Source: Rhodothermaceae bacterium (GTDB taxonomy: Bacteria; Bacteroidota; Rhodothermia; Rhodothermales; Bin80). Taken from it: a DNA stretch of 64,000 nt. The stretch covers positions 1-64,000 of the forward strand of contig VXLY01000027.1 in NCBI GenBank assembly GCA_009841335.1, read 5' to 3'. The position numbers and the translations under genes are program-made. Under the pieces are notes generated by a model. That model made no database searches. It was not told the origin of the DNA and worked only from the letters and a program-made list of their open reading frames with translations. Shown piece by piece: positions 27,159 through 36,663 of the stretch (its first letter is position 1; every line of letters starts with the position of its first letter).

Positions 27159-28322
27159 ATGGAAAAATCAGATGGATGGGCGTGGAGTGCTTTGCAACGT
27201 ATTCACAACTGGCAGCAGCTTCAATCCTTTTGGTCAGTCTTCGTATTCGTGTTTATCGTACCCTTTGCAGCATCATGCCAGAGAGGGCCCGATCTCGTAA
27301 GGATCATTGATTCCGAAGTCATTGATTCGCTGCTGGCGGCAGTGCCACAGACATTGATCGACACAGATGCCATGGACGCTCAGACCTGGTATCTGGATAA
27401 AGAAGTGGCTCAGTCGCAGGATTCGCTTGCACTGGGTCCCATTATTTCTTTCACGATTGCACAGGACAGTCTATACATTGCCGACTTCGTTCACAGTCAC
27501 ATTCTTGTAGCCGGGCTGGATGGTCCGCTGCAACGAAGCGTCGGTAGCAAAGGTGAAGGACCTGTGGAATTCTCAAACCTATCCGGCGTTCTCTTTAGCG
27601 GCGATCATTTTTTTGCTATTGAGCCGTTCCGAATCCAGAAGTTGTCCAGAGAGCTATCGTACGTGGCAATTCTGCCAAAGGGAACCGAGAATTTCTTCGG
27701 AATAGAGGGTGCCACTCTGGCTGCTTCGCGCACGCATCTCTATGTTGCTTGCCCGAGGGGTCACGCATACCGTATTTGTCCGAGCAGCAGCGAAGCACCG
27801 TTTGAGGAGGAAGCCCCGTTCTTGCGCTCACTGGATATTGATAGTATGCAGCCCCCGCTGAATAGTACAATTCCTGTGGCCGCCACGGTAGACGGGCGGT
27901 ATGTGTTGGCGGCGTTTGCGGGCCTGCCGTATATCTTCGTATTCAATAGAGCCCATGAACATGTGCACACGATTCGCTTTTACGGCTCTGTCATAGGCGA
28001 GCATGCCAAAAACTATGCCATTCGAGAAGGTGTTCCCCCCGGGGCGGGGGTCGGGCTTAAGTCTTTGTGGCAAAGCGTAACGCTTTCTGAGACGGATATG
28101 ATTGTGACTTCAATTGGTAAGCGAGTCTTTTTTGTTCGCATACTTGAGGGGCAGCGTTTCGAGCACGTAGCCACCGTGCAGTTGAGTACGACGCGGTCCG
28201 CTGATAGTGACGGGGCGGAGGTCGAGACTATCATGCCAAAAAGATTGTTCTTGCACAAGGACTTCCTGTATGTTAGTGGTTTCAGAGTCCCGCACATACT
28301 ACGATATCGGGCAGATTTCTAG
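27159..28322 (+). CDS. 6-bladed beta-propeller (NHL/TolB-like) envelope protein
   Basis: A protein of 387 residues from the ATG at 27159; the frame is open to a GTG at 27072, but the lipoprotein-like signal (hydrophobic run, then FAASC) fits the later start. After export the chain is a beta-propeller: repeated blades such as SLYIADFVHSHILVAGLDG, with the family motif GSKGEGPVEFSNLSGV (equivalent to G-x-GEGPGEF) characteristic of 6-bladed propeller proteins of Bacteroidota. These are thought to bind ligands or partners at the cell surface; no enzymatic residue is evident. Three more members lie in this window (29041, 38174, 39852). Confidence 0.8.
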   Translation: MEKSDGWAWSALQRIHNWQQLQSFWSVFVFVFIVPFAASCQRGPDLVRIIDSEVIDSLLAAVPQTLIDTDAMDAQTWYLDKEVAQSQDSLALGPIISFTIAQDSLYIADFVHSHILVAGLDGPLQRSVGSKGEGPVEFSNLSGVLFSGDHFFAIEPFRIQKLSRELSYVAILPKGTENFFGIEGATLAASRTHLYVACPRGHAYRICPSSSEAPFEEEAPFLRSLDIDSMQPPLNSTIPVAATVDGRYVLAAFAGLPYIFVFNRAHEHVHTIRFYGSVIGEHAKNYAIREGVPPGAGVGLKSLWQSVTLSETDMIVTSIGKRVFFVRILEGQRFEHVATVQLSTTRSADSDGAEVETIMPKRLFLHKDFLYVSGFRVPHILRYRADF

Positions 28323-28556
28323 CGCAATCTGCCCCGATTGTGGCCATTTGGCGCGTTCGTTGTGTTCACCTTCCACGTGGCTGCGGGTCATCTCGCAGAG
28401 TGCTGTGGCCCCCTCCCTGAGGTGTCTTTTAGCCAAGCGGTATTCAACTGCACCTTCGCGTTCCACCAAGTAGTCCATGGCCTCATAGAGATCTTCCGCA
28501 TCGTCCCGTTTGAGTCCTGAGCTCGTCGTTGATGGTCGGACTAGCAGAAGGGGCAT
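28323..28556 (-). pseudogene. Fragment of an IS1634-like transposase
   Basis: The minus-strand frame contains DDAEDLYEAMDYLVEREG, then a segment close to LAKRHLREGATALCEM and SHVEGEH. This matches the central part of IS1634-family DDE transposases (DDLYxAMDWLLERQ...LAxRHL.EGxLVLYDxxSxYFEG). Only about 60-75 residues are recognisable. The start, the rest of the catalytic domain and any terminal repeats are missing, and the frame runs into the end of the propeller gene. It is a decayed insertion-sequence remnant. No full copy was seen in the window. Confidence 0.65.
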
Positions 28557-29040
28557 CCAGATCTGCCTCCCAAGGGGTTTTCATGACGCTGCCCGCCACC
28601 TCGCGGATCTCCTGCGTGCGGGGAAGGCATCGGGGACCGAGAGCGATAGAATAGTTGAAGGATAATGGTCTTGATATCGTGGCGTAAAGGGAGTTTCCAG
28701 ATCGGAGAGCTTCGAAGCTGATACTGTTTGGCCAGTGTGCAGTTGGCCGGAATTAAGTGGGCGGGGCATACGAATCACAGCCTAAACGCTGGTGCAAGAG
28801 AACCTTCGCCGCATCTCTCGCCGTAGACCCGATCCCGGCTCTCTCTGTTCCACGGACTTCATCGAAAAAGGATGCCAAGGACGTTGGAGCCGATCAGATC
28901 TAACTCGACCTTTGTCGGATCTCGTCACTATGTTCGGGAAGACTAGACGATCGACTTGAAAGGCGACTCTAGGATTGGATTGACGTCTCCTTGCAGAGGC
29001 CACCTGGCGTAAATGTGTAATTCTATACGGCAAACAGCTT
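28557..29040. other. Non-coding stretch beside the IS remnant
   Basis: About 480 bases upstream (minus strand) of the transposase fragment. Short frames at 28581-28778 and 28782-29033 do not match the N-terminus of IS1634-type transposases well enough to call. It is probably further decayed mobile-element or spacer DNA. Confidence 0.35.
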
Positions 29041-30132
29041 CTACATCAGATCAGTCATGCTGTACCGTTTGATCAGTGGAGTCGGCAGCCAATATGCCAC
29101 ATACAGGTCCCGACCATCTTCAGAAACGGCGATGCGTTGCGGCCCGTTTCCGACTTGGAGGACCAAAATCGGCTGTCCGTCCCACGTAAAGACTATGATG
29201 TAGCTTCCGTTATCCTCGCCTGTGGGAGACTCTGTCAAGGTCTTGCCGGAATACAGGGCGAAAATCAAGTGATCTGTCACTGTTACATCTTCATATCCAT
29301 ACCGGTACTCATCCTCGGAATAGTCGGGCCAGACATAGCCGTTGGCGCTTACTCGAACCGTAAAAGCCGGTTCAAAAAAATCGGGCCCTCGGACGACGTG
29401 CCGCAATTCTGTTCCTTCATAGATTTCCAGTCTGTCCGATCTGTCGTAAGCAGCCACAATCTTCTTGCCGTTCGGACTTGCCCGGAGCACAGAACTGTAG
29501 ACTCGGCGACGAATCAGGGGCGACATTTCCTCGTCTCCCGGTGGAGCGGGACCCGCAGTATTCAGGAAAGAGCCATCGGCCGCAAAGACCGCAAAGTGGT
29601 TGGAGCCATACGTACCGGATGATACAATCGTGCTGTCGGCGGTCCATACAGGGCTATACGGGTCACCGGGACCTCCATCTAACAGCAAGCGCCTGTCAGA
29701 CAGGGACCGGTTAAGGACAAGTGAGTCCATGTCTACGAATTGGATCGATCGGCCTGCGAAATCGAAAACCCACGCTGCGTCACGACCGGGAATACGAATA
29801 ATATCTCTCAACCCACCGAATTCACGCGGCCCCTCTCCAAACTTGCCTCCAGACGCCACCCATCCACCGTGCTGCCTGTCGAATATGTTTAGTATCGGTT
29901 CTCCCATTACATCGGCGACCAGCACGTAATTCTGGCCAACGATCAAGGCATAGGGCATGCCAAGTGAGTCGCCCGTTTCAAGTGCCTGGCCTTGGAGCTG
30001 AATAGCAGCGAGTGTGTCTGCAGTAAACCGCACGGCAGGGTTTGTCTCGCCAGGTAATTGCGAAGAGCACGCTGCTGCAGTAGTGAAGGCTACGGCTATG
30101 CCCCAAAGTCTCACTGCTTGGTACGCTGACAT
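29041..30132 (-). CDS. 6-bladed beta-propeller lipoprotein
   Basis: A protein of 363 residues from the ATG at 30132 (the frame opens three codons earlier at a GTG). The signal ends with TTAAACSS, a lipobox. The body has repeated blades and the signature GGKFGEGPREFGGLRDI followed by a beta-strand AAWVFDFAGRSIQFVDMDS, diagnostic of the 6-bladed propeller family (BF3164-like lipoproteins are relatives). The last blade is IAVSEDGRDLYVAYWLP. It lies 215 bases downstream of the tRNA-Ser genes on the same strand. Function is probably surface binding or sensing; no catalytic residue visible. Confidence 0.82.
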   Translation of the reverse strand: MSAYQAVRLWGIAVAFTTAAACSSQLPGETNPAVRFTADTLAAIQLQGQALETGDSLGMPYALIVGQNYVLVADVMGEPILNIFDRQHGGWVASGGKFGEGPREFGGLRDIIRIPGRDAAWVFDFAGRSIQFVDMDSLVLNRSLSDRRLLLDGGPGDPYSPVWTADSTIVSSGTYGSNHFAVFAADGSFLNTAGPAPPGDEEMSPLIRRRVYSSVLRASPNGKKIVAAYDRSDRLEIYEGTELRHVVRGPDFFEPAFTVRVSANGYVWPDYSEDEYRYGYEDVTVTDHLIFALYSGKTLTESPTGEDNGSYIIVFTWDGQPILVLQVGNGPQRIAVSEDGRDLYVAYWLPTPLIKRYSMTDLM

Positions 30133-30331
30133 GGCATCCACATATACAGGGACCTCTTCAGCAGGTCTCTGCGCGAGTGTACGAGTGCAGTTCTATTCAG
30201 TTGCCAAATCCTGTCAGGGTAGGTCCTTTCCCGGTTGGACACTTTCCGAGGATACTTAGACGCATCTAGACGCGCAGCTACCTGAGCCCGGACAGGTTTG
30301 CGGAGCGAACTCAGTCTGTAAGCTGACAATG

Positions 30332-30416
30332 CGGAGGGGGAGGGATTCGAACCCCCGGTACCCTGCGGTACGCTGGTTTTCAAGACCAGTGCATTCGACC
30401 ACTCTGCCACCCCTCC
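30332..30416 (-). tRNA. tRNA-Ser (anticodon TGA)
   Basis: On the minus strand the acceptor arms GGAGGGG (5') and CCCCTCC (3') pair. The T-arm is GGGGG-TTCGAAT-CCCTC. The anticodon stem-loop CTGGTCTTGAAAACCAG gives anticodon TGA. A long variable arm (GCGTACCGCAGGGTACC region) is present, as required for a class II serine tRNA. The discriminator is G. No CCA is encoded after it. Confidence 0.95.
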
Positions 30417-30466
30417 GGGATTCCATGTACGCCATCGTGAAAGCCGAACGACCGTTCGACCAAGAG

Positions 30467-30554
30467 CGGAGAGGGTGGGATTCGAACCCACGATGAGCTG
30501 TTAACCCATACTCCCTTAGCAGGGGAGCGCCTTCAGCCACTCGGCCACCTCTCC
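30467..30554 (-). tRNA. tRNA-Ser (anticodon GCT)
   Basis: On the minus strand the acceptor arms are GGAGAGG and CCTCTCC, discriminator G. The anticodon stem-loop CTCCCCTGCTAAGGGAG gives GCT, reading AGC/AGU. The T-arm is GTGGG-TTCGAAT-CCCAC and a long variable arm (TATGGGTTAACAGCTCAT region) marks it as class II. It lies 50 bases upstream of tRNA-Ser(TGA) in the same direction, so both may come from one transcript, possibly from readthrough of the atp operon. No CCA encoded. Confidence 0.95.
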
Positions 30555-30598
30555 CAAGGATCGTATTCAAGCCACGTTTGTTACGCGTGCCACGGAAA

Positions 30599-31525
30599 TT
30601 ATGTGGCCTCCTCTAACGCGTTAGCACCGCTAATGATCTCGAGGATTTCAGTAGTAATGGCACTCTGACGTGCACGATTGTACTGAAGGCGTAATGCACG
30701 CAGGAGTTCCGTTGCGTTTGATGTGGCGTTATCCATCGCAACCATGCGTGCCCCATGTTCGGCAGCACAGGATTCCAGTAATGCACGCCAGATCGTGAAA
30801 TTCACGAATCGTGGAACCAGTGTGTCTAGAATCTGCGCTGAGTCCGGCTCAAACAGGTAATCGGCCCGGTAACGCTCCTTTATCTCTGGCGTGGCAATAT
30901 CCTCCAGCTGCATCACCGGTGTCTGAAAACGCTCCGGGGGAATGGGAATCAGGGGCTCAACTATTCGGTTTTGGGCGATCGTGTTCTTGAACTCATTGTA
31001 AACGAGCTTAACTTCATCCCATCGGCCCTCCATGAATCCTTCTCTGGCGAGGGTGCCGACACTTTGAGCTGTTTCGTAGTTCAACTCCCTGAATACACCG
31101 CTAAGATCAGCAACCACATTGTAGTTGCGCTTGGTAAAGTACTCGGCCCCCTTTCGACCCACGCCAACTATGTGCAGTGAGCCATTCGAATGGAGTTCTG
31201 AATACTCGGAGGCTATCAAGGCCTCGGCGGTCTTGATCGCATTACTGTTAAAGGCACCGGCCAGCCCACGGTCCCCGGAGACGACGACAATGAGCGCAGC
31301 ATTGACCTCCCTTCGTTCCCGCAGTAAGGGGTGAGCGTCCACGGCCCCCTGGCGTTTCAAATGCTCAATGATCTCGCCAATCTTGTAGGCATAGGGACGC
31401 GTTTTGAAAATATTCTCCTGAGCCCGACGCAGCTTCGCCGCCGCCACCATTTTCATGGCACGGGTAACTTGTTGCGTATTCTGGACAGACCCAATACGCG
31501 TACGTATGTCACGCAGGGTCGCCAT
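30599..31525 (-). CDS. atpG: F1 ATP synthase gamma subunit
   Basis: A 308-residue central-stalk subunit that couples rotor rotation to catalysis. The N-terminus ([27 protein letters not shown] begins here) and the C-terminal RQSAITTEILEIISGANAL helix are family hallmarks. VVSGDRGLAGAFN (about 83-95) is also conserved. It overlaps atpA by 1 base (TGATG). It is the last protein gene of the atpBEFHAG operon; the tRNA genes follow 45 bases later. Confidence 0.96.
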   Translation of the reverse strand: MATLRDIRTRIGSVQNTQQVTRAMKMVAAAKLRRAQENIFKTRPYAYKIGEIIEHLKRQGAVDAHPLLRERREVNAALIVVVSGDRGLAGAFNSNAIKTAEALIASEYSELHSNGSLHIVGVGRKGAEYFTKRNYNVVADLSGVFRELNYETAQSVGTLAREGFMEGRWDEVKLVYNEFKNTIAQNRIVEPLIPIPPERFQTPVMQLEDIATPEIKERYRADYLFEPDSAQILDTLVPRFVNFTIWRALLESCAAEHGARMVAMDNATSNATELLRALRLQYNRARQSAITTEILEIISGANALEEAT

Positions 31526-33120
31526 CAGGCCTGGTTAACGTAAAGGTCAACGAGTCGCTTGGCCTCCTCACGAAGAGCGTCCTTCGTTTCGTCCGACAGT
31601 TTACCAGTCTCTATTATACTGGCTAATGCTTCAGGTACACGAACACGAAGATTTTCGAGCAGCTCCTGCTCGAAACTGGGAATGTCCGATACAGCCACAG
31701 CATCCAGAAGACCTTCGCTGCCAATGAAAATGACGGCTATCTGCTCTTGGACGGGAACCGGCGCAAACTGGCCTTGCTTGAGCAATTCAACGAGTCGCTC
31801 TCCGCGCCGCAGCTGTCGCTGCGTAGCCGGATCCAGATCTGAACCGAATTTGGAGAATGCCTCGAGCTCGCGGTACTGGGCAAGATCCAAACGCAACATT
31901 CCCGCAGCCGATTTCATGGCCTTGATCTGTGCATTGCCCCCTACACGACTGACTGAAATACCTACGTTGATGGCCGGGCGCACGCCTGCATTGAACAGAT
32001 CCGGCTCCAGGTAAATCTGTCCGTCAGTAATCGAAATCACGTTGGTCGGGATGTAAGCATCCACCGCACCGGCCTGGGTCTCAATGACCGGCAATGCCGT
32101 GAGTGAGCCTCCCCCCTTGATACGCCCCTTCAACGAATCGGGCAGGTCGTTCATCTGGGCAGCGATCTCTTCGCTCGCAGTGATCTTGGCTGCACGCTCA
32201 AGTAAGCGGCTGTGCAGATAGAACACATCTCCTGGATAGGCCTCTCGTCCGGGTGGACGACGAAGCAGAAGCGAAACTTGCCGATAGGCCACGGCCTGTT
32301 TGGACAGATCGTCGAAAATGACCAAGGCGTGTCTGCCAGTATCCCGGAAATACTCACCTATACAGGCACCGGCAAAAGGGGCAATAAATTGGAGCGGCGC
32401 AGCAACGGATGCCGGCGCATTCACGATTACCGTGTAATCCATTGCACCGTTGTCTTCCAGTGCACGAGCCACCTGCGCAACTGTCGAGGCCTTTTGCCCG
32501 ATAGCTACGTAGATGCAGAAGACGGGAGTTTCGGTCTCATGTGTTGAGCGCTGGCTGATGATCGTGTCGATCAGCACGGCGGTCTTACCGGTCTGGCGGT
32601 CACCAATCACAAGCTCACGCTGCCCGCGGCCAATTGGGATCATAGAGTCAATGGCTTTGATCCCGGTCACCAATGGCTCGGATACTGGTTGGCGGTAAAT
32701 GACGCTTGGTGCTTTGCGCTCGAGAGGCATCTCACACGTTTCGCCTGTGAGTGCACCTTTTCCATCAAGTGCATTCCCAAGTGGATCAATCACGCGGCCC
32801 AACATGCTTTCCGTCACTTGAATGGACGCAATGCGTCGTGTACGGCGCGCACGATCCCCCTCCTTGACTTCCTGAACTTCTCCGAAGAGGACGACACCTA
32901 CATTGTCCTCTTCAAGGTTCAGGACCATGCCGGTAACATCACGTTCAGGAAACACAATGAGTTCACCTGCCTGCACCTGGGACAAGCCGTAGAGCCGGGC
33001 AATACCATCCCCCACCTGGAGAACGGTACCCACTTCGTACATGTCTGTTGCGGACTCAAAGCCACCCAGTTCTTGTCTGAGAAGAGTTGTGACTTCATCC
33101 GGTCGTATAGCCGTTGTCAT
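31525..33120 (-). CDS. atpA: F1 ATP synthase alpha subunit
   Basis: A 531-residue non-catalytic nucleotide-binding subunit. Walker A GDRQTGKT is at 173-180, with VIGD before it and the [13 protein letters not shown]-type beta-barrel at the N-terminus. The Arg-finger segment and the family block [14 protein letters not shown] are present. Length is slightly above average. It lies 20 bases after atpH and overlaps atpG by one base. Confidence 0.97.
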   Translation of the reverse strand: MTTAIRPDEVTTLLRQELGGFESATDMYEVGTVLQVGDGIARLYGLSQVQAGELIVFPERDVTGMVLNLEEDNVGVVLFGEVQEVKEGDRARRTRRIASIQVTESMLGRVIDPLGNALDGKGALTGETCEMPLERKAPSVIYRQPVSEPLVTGIKAIDSMIPIGRGQRELVIGDRQTGKTAVLIDTIISQRSTHETETPVFCIYVAIGQKASTVAQVARALEDNGAMDYTVIVNAPASVAAPLQFIAPFAGACIGEYFRDTGRHALVIFDDLSKQAVAYRQVSLLLRRPPGREAYPGDVFYLHSRLLERAAKITASEEIAAQMNDLPDSLKGRIKGGGSLTALPVIETQAGAVDAYIPTNVISITDGQIYLEPDLFNAGVRPAINVGISVSRVGGNAQIKAMKSAAGMLRLDLAQYRELEAFSKFGSDLDPATQRQLRRGERLVELLKQGQFAPVPVQEQIAVIFIGSEGLLDAVAVSDIPSFEQELLENLRVRVPEALASIIETGKLSDETKDALREEAKRLVDLYVNQA

Positions 33121-33140
33121 TTTGTAATCATCAATAATAT

Positions 33141-33674
33141 TTAGGACTGAGCGTGCAGACGGCTTCGGAGTAGTGAAAGCTGGTGACGAACGCTGCCATC
33201 ATATACCGTATCGCCAATTTCGAGCACGATACCTCCCATAAGTTCAGGATCTGCAACCACATCAAGTCGGACGGTTTTGTTCAGGCTTTCCCCCAGCACG
33301 CCACGCAGGCGTTCCTGTTCACGTTCGGATAACGCAGAATGTGCACGGACACGCACTTCTATGGCCCCCTGAGCCTTGTCCGCTAACGCCAGAAATCTGG
33401 AAGCAATCGCAGGAAGCAACGACTCTCTGCCACGCTCAACCAGCATGAGCAGAAAGCGCAGGGTCAGTTCCTGCATCCGTCCAGCAAACAGACCTTGTAG
33501 TACAGCAGATTTTATACGCCTTGGTACGACGGGGCTTTTCAGGCATTGATCCAACTCAGAAGAGCTTTCAAGCGTATCGCTCAACAGCTTCACATCAGCT
33601 GCGACCGCAGGCATCCCTTCCGCCTCGTCGTAAAGCGCTTGCGCATAACGTTGCGCAACCACTGAAGAAATCAT
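33141..33674 (-). CDS. atpH: F1 ATP synthase delta subunit
   Basis: A 177-residue peripheral-stalk subunit linking subunit b to the top of F1. It begins [15 protein letters not shown], typical of the family, and the C-terminal half contains [28 protein letters not shown], the conserved end. Overlap with atpF is ATGA (4 bases). Divergence is high, as is usual for delta subunits, but order and motif make the call secure. Confidence 0.93.
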   Translation of the reverse strand: MISSVVAQRYAQALYDEAEGMPAVAADVKLLSDTLESSSELDQCLKSPVVPRRIKSAVLQGLFAGRMQELTLRFLLMLVERGRESLLPAIASRFLALADKAQGAIEVRVRAHSALSEREQERLRGVLGESLNKTVRLDVVADPELMGGIVLEIGDTVYDGSVRHQLSLLRSRLHAQS

Positions 33675-34201
33675 GCCTCGTAGGGGAACTGGTTGTGCCT
33701 CTGGGCAGACAGGTCGTCTATGAATCGATCCACTAGCACACGCTGACGCGAACCGTCCAGATTCTCCTGCAGAACTTTCTCCGCTGCGAGGATAGCCAGG
33801 TCTGCCACCTCACTGCGCAGGGCCTGCAGGGCTTTTTCTTTGTCCCGTGCAATGTCCTCCTGAGCCTGATTTCGGAGAGCGCTGATTTCTTCGCGAGTAC
33901 GCAGTACTTCGCGTTCCCGCAATTGCTGTGCTTCTTCCCTCGCCTCTCGAAGCAGTCGTTGCGCCTGCAGCTCATTCTCACGACGAGCCTGAGCGTTGCT
34001 TTCCTGCAGTCGCTTGCTTTCTTCCAGAGCCGCCTCAGCCCGATTGAGTGAACTCGCGATAGTCTCTTCCCGCTCTGTCAGGGCGGAAGTGATCGGTCCC
34101 CAGGCATACCGCCGAAGCAACAGCAGTAAAGCCAGAAACACCAATCCCCACCAGACGATCAGCCCGACATTGGCACTTAGTAAGTCTGCGGCAAGTAACA
34201 T
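33671..34201 (-). CDS. atpF: Fo ATP synthase b subunit
   Basis: A 176-residue stator subunit with one N-terminal membrane helix (about residues 10-30, LIVWWGLVFLALLLLLRRYAWGP) and a long charged coiled coil, rich in Glu, Arg and Gln, reaching up to delta. Position between atpE and atpH supports the call. The ATG at 34201 lies 9 bases after the atpE stop. Confidence 0.93.
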   Translation of the reverse strand: MLLAADLLSANVGLIVWWGLVFLALLLLLRRYAWGPITSALTEREETIASSLNRAEAALEESKRLQESNAQARRENELQAQRLLREAREEAQQLREREVLRTREEISALRNQAQEDIARDKEKALQALRSEVADLAILAAEKVLQENLDGSRQRVLVDRFIDDLSAQRHNQFPYEA

Positions 34202-34210
34202 CCTTGGCGC

Positions 34211-34456
<246 letters not shown>

Positions 34457-34464
34457 TTATATGC

Positions 34465-35565
34465 TTAATGTGCCTCACTGTGCGAATGGTCGGCAATAGC
34501 CATTCCAATGAACAGTGCGGACAGGATAGTGAAGATGTAAGCCTGGATAAATGCAATGAGAATTTCCAGACACATCACGAATAAAGTAAAGCCTAAGCTA
34601 ATCGGCACCACGCCGTAGCCTACCGCTTCACCAAAGAGCTGTGTGAACGTAAAGATCATACCAATGAGGCTCAGTATCACCAGATGCCCTGCAGTTAAGT
34701 TGGCGAAGAGCCGAATCGCAAGGGCAATCGGCTTGATGAAAAGCCCCATGATTTCAGTCGGGATCAATAGAAATTTTACAAGAACAGGCATTCCCGGAGG
34801 CCAAAAGACATGCCGCCAGTGATCTCTTGATCCATTCACCTGCGTCAGTACGAATGTAAAGGCAGCCAATACTGCGGTAATGTTCAGATTGGAGGTGGCA
34901 GTGGCACCGTACGGAACTAGCCCCAGGAGATTGCAGGTTAAAATGAAGAAGAATGCAGTCAGTAGGTACGGTAGGTAACGCTGGTACTTATCCCGGCCTA
35001 AGTTTGGAATTGCGATATCATCACGTACGAAAATGACCAGCGTTTCAAACAGGTTTTGAAAGAGTCCCTGCGGAGCACTCGTCCGCCCAATACCACGCTT
35101 ATACTTTCCTGCCAGTTGAAGAAAAATCGTCAACAAAATACCCGACGCAAGTAATGCAAACATCAGATGTCGCGTCATGGATAAATCCAGCACAACTTCT
35201 CCATCGTTCGGTACTAACGTTGCACCTAGATGGTCGCCGCTTGCAATCAATGCTTCGGTATCCGGCTCCGCTTCTGCGTGTGTGTCTTCTTCAACCTCTT
35301 CGCTGTGAAGGGAGGCATGCATCTCGCCAGATCGAAGGGCGCTCCTGGTTGTCCAGTAGGTGCGTAGACTATATCCGGTAACCTCGCTGCGGATAATAAA
35401 AATCCGGGGTAACTCAATTTTGCCGATGGGTGAGAAATCCAGATAATATCCGTCAGCTGTGTGATGCACCGCATCAAACTCTTCGTCATCGGCAGCCAGG
35501 ACAGTCATCGGGGCCAAAAAACCCAGCATGCACCATAGGCAAAGCAGGCGGCGTGCTGACTGCAT
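34465..35565 (-). CDS. atpB: Fo ATP synthase a subunit with long N-terminal extension
   Basis: A 366-residue form of the a subunit. The C-terminal ~210 residues carry the proton half-channels, with the essential arginine in IALAIRLFANLTAGH. The first ~120 residues are a signal-like hydrophobic segment and an acidic, His-rich region (SEEVEEDTHAEAEPDTEA), as in other Bacteroidota AtpB proteins. The ATG at 35565 shares one base with the stop of the gene upstream (TGATG); the frame is open to a slightly earlier ATG at 35589. Confidence 0.94.
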   Translation of the reverse strand: MQSARRLLCLWCMLGFLAPMTVLAADDEEFDAVHHTADGYYLDFSPIGKIELPRIFIIRSEVTGYSLRTYWTTRSALRSGEMHASLHSEEVEEDTHAEAEPDTEALIASGDHLGATLVPNDGEVVLDLSMTRHLMFALLASGILLTIFLQLAGKYKRGIGRTSAPQGLFQNLFETLVIFVRDDIAIPNLGRDKYQRYLPYLLTAFFFILTCNLLGLVPYGATATSNLNITAVLAAFTFVLTQVNGSRDHWRHVFWPPGMPVLVKFLLIPTEIMGLFIKPIALAIRLFANLTAGHLVILSLIGMIFTFTQLFGEAVGYGVVPISLGFTLFVMCLEILIAFIQAYIFTILSALFIGMAIADHSHSEAH

Positions 35566-35858
35566 CAAACTTTTCGGCGGATGACCCATGTGAGCTCAGC
35601 AAATAACCCGATCAATACCACGATCAAAAAAGCCGCCGTAAGGGCCAAAAGTGCGATCTGAAAAGGAAAAATGGGAAACTGAATAATTATGACCAAGGCT
35701 ACCAAAAACCCAAACATGCGCAACACCATGCCACCCAAAACTATTGGCACAAACCGCGATGATTGCTGTGCGAGTAAAACCACAAATACACTACTCACTA
35801 TGTAACACAACCCCAGAAGCACACCCACTACAGCACTCCACAGCACACTCTCATCCAT
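35565..35858 (-). CDS. Small membrane protein of the atp operon (AtpR/AtpI-like)
   Basis: A 97-residue, very hydrophobic protein with three or four helices and a short charged end (ELTWVIRRKV). It lies immediately before atpB and after the AtpI-like gene. Size, helix count and position resemble AtpR-type proteins of N-ATPase operons and other c-ring assembly partners, but the sequence match is not strong enough to name it. Translational coupling to atpB suggests a role in Fo assembly. Confidence 0.7.
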   Translation of the reverse strand: MDESVLWSAVVGVLLGLCYIVSSVFVVLLAQQSSRFVPIVLGGMVLRMFGFLVALVIIIQFPIFPFQIALLALTAAFLIVVLIGLFAELTWVIRRKV

Positions 35859-35939
35859 GGCGACGCTTTAACTACGAATTTACGAAATGGGTCTCGAATG
35901 AGAGCAATGGCGCATGCAAAGGCCGGTAAACCCGTATGG

Positions 35940-36164
35940 CTACTGTTTGTTGACTTCCCCGCTGGTGTTCGCGATGTGAATCAGGCGCACGAAGATACAA
36001 ACCATTCCGAGAATGGCGCCTGCCAAAATGAACCACGGCGTGGTTCCCAGAAACCGGTCCAGAAAATATCCACCGACCACAAATGCAACCATGGTCATTG
36101 CTACCTGCGCACCGAGGCTCAGATAGGGAGAAGCCTCACGTATGCTGTTCTGCCAGTCGCTCAT
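35940..36164 (-). CDS. AtpI/ATPase gene 1-like assembly protein
   Basis: A 74-residue protein from the internal ATG at 36164 (MSDWQNSIREASPYLSLG); the frame is open 38 codons further into the bactofilin gene, but that part lacks family similarity. Two helices (about 15-35 and 45-65) surround the conserved GGYFLDRFLGTTPWFILAG loop of the F0F1-ATPase-associated AtpI/AtpQ family, which helps assemble the c-ring. The start overlaps the bactofilin stop by 29 bases. Confidence 0.82.
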   Translation of the reverse strand: MSDWQNSIREASPYLSLGAQVAMTMVAFVVGGYFLDRFLGTTPWFILAGAILGMVCIFVRLIHIANTSGEVNKQ

Positions 36165-36615
36165 TGCCGATTTCCACGCGCTCACCGTCTGTGATGGGGG
36201 TTTGTGAGAAGTCTGACAGGGCGGGCTTGCCCTTGTGTCCCATCTGGCATTCGCCATTGAAGGAGGCCCCTTCTTCAATTACCAAACGATCTGTGTATAT
36301 ATGTCCTTTAATGTTGGCTGAACTGGTCAGCAGGGCCTTCTTAACAATACTAATCTCTCCATTTACAGTGCCTGCTATATTAGCATTGTCAGCCCGTACG
36401 GATCCGGTAACTACGCCTGATTCGGTGATGAGCAGAAGGCCGTCAACCCTGATATCCCCCTCAATTCTGCCTCCCAGGCGGGTGTCGGAACTGGTGCTGA
36501 ATGTACCCTCAATAACTGATCCATCTGCAATGATATTCAAGTTGGCAGCACCTGGTGCGTCCTTTGAGTTGCGAATAAGGGTAGCCTGCTGATTTTTTTT
36601 CGCCATGGGAGTCAT
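36136..36615 (-). CDS. Bactofilin (polymer-forming cytoskeletal protein)
   Basis: A 159-residue bactofilin. After a flexible N-terminus the core (about 25-125) is a right-handed beta-helix: NLNIIADGSVIEGTFST, RLGGRIEGDIRVDG, ESGVVTGSVRADNANIAGTVNGEI and SSANIKGHIYTDRLVIEEGASFNG are its coils. Such proteins polymerise without nucleotide and position cell-wall enzymes. The M23 peptidase gene directly upstream is the classical partner of bactofilins. An alternative ATG is at 36606. Confidence 0.93.
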   Translation of the reverse strand: MTPMAKKNQQATLIRNSKDAPGAANLNIIADGSVIEGTFSTSSDTRLGGRIEGDIRVDGLLLITESGVVTGSVRADNANIAGTVNGEISIVKKALLTSSANIKGHIYTDRLVIEEGASFNGECQMGHKGKPALSDFSQTPITDGERVEIGNERLAEQHT

Positions 36616-36663
36616 GTAAAGTTAGATCAGGGTTTGTGTTACAAGAACAAAGGTATTCAAGTT

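Noticed and set aside
30111-30570. Two minus-strand frames of 126 and 104 codons
   Set aside because: They run through the two tRNA-Ser genes, which fold fully; the translated sequences have the usual repetitive look of tRNA read as protein.
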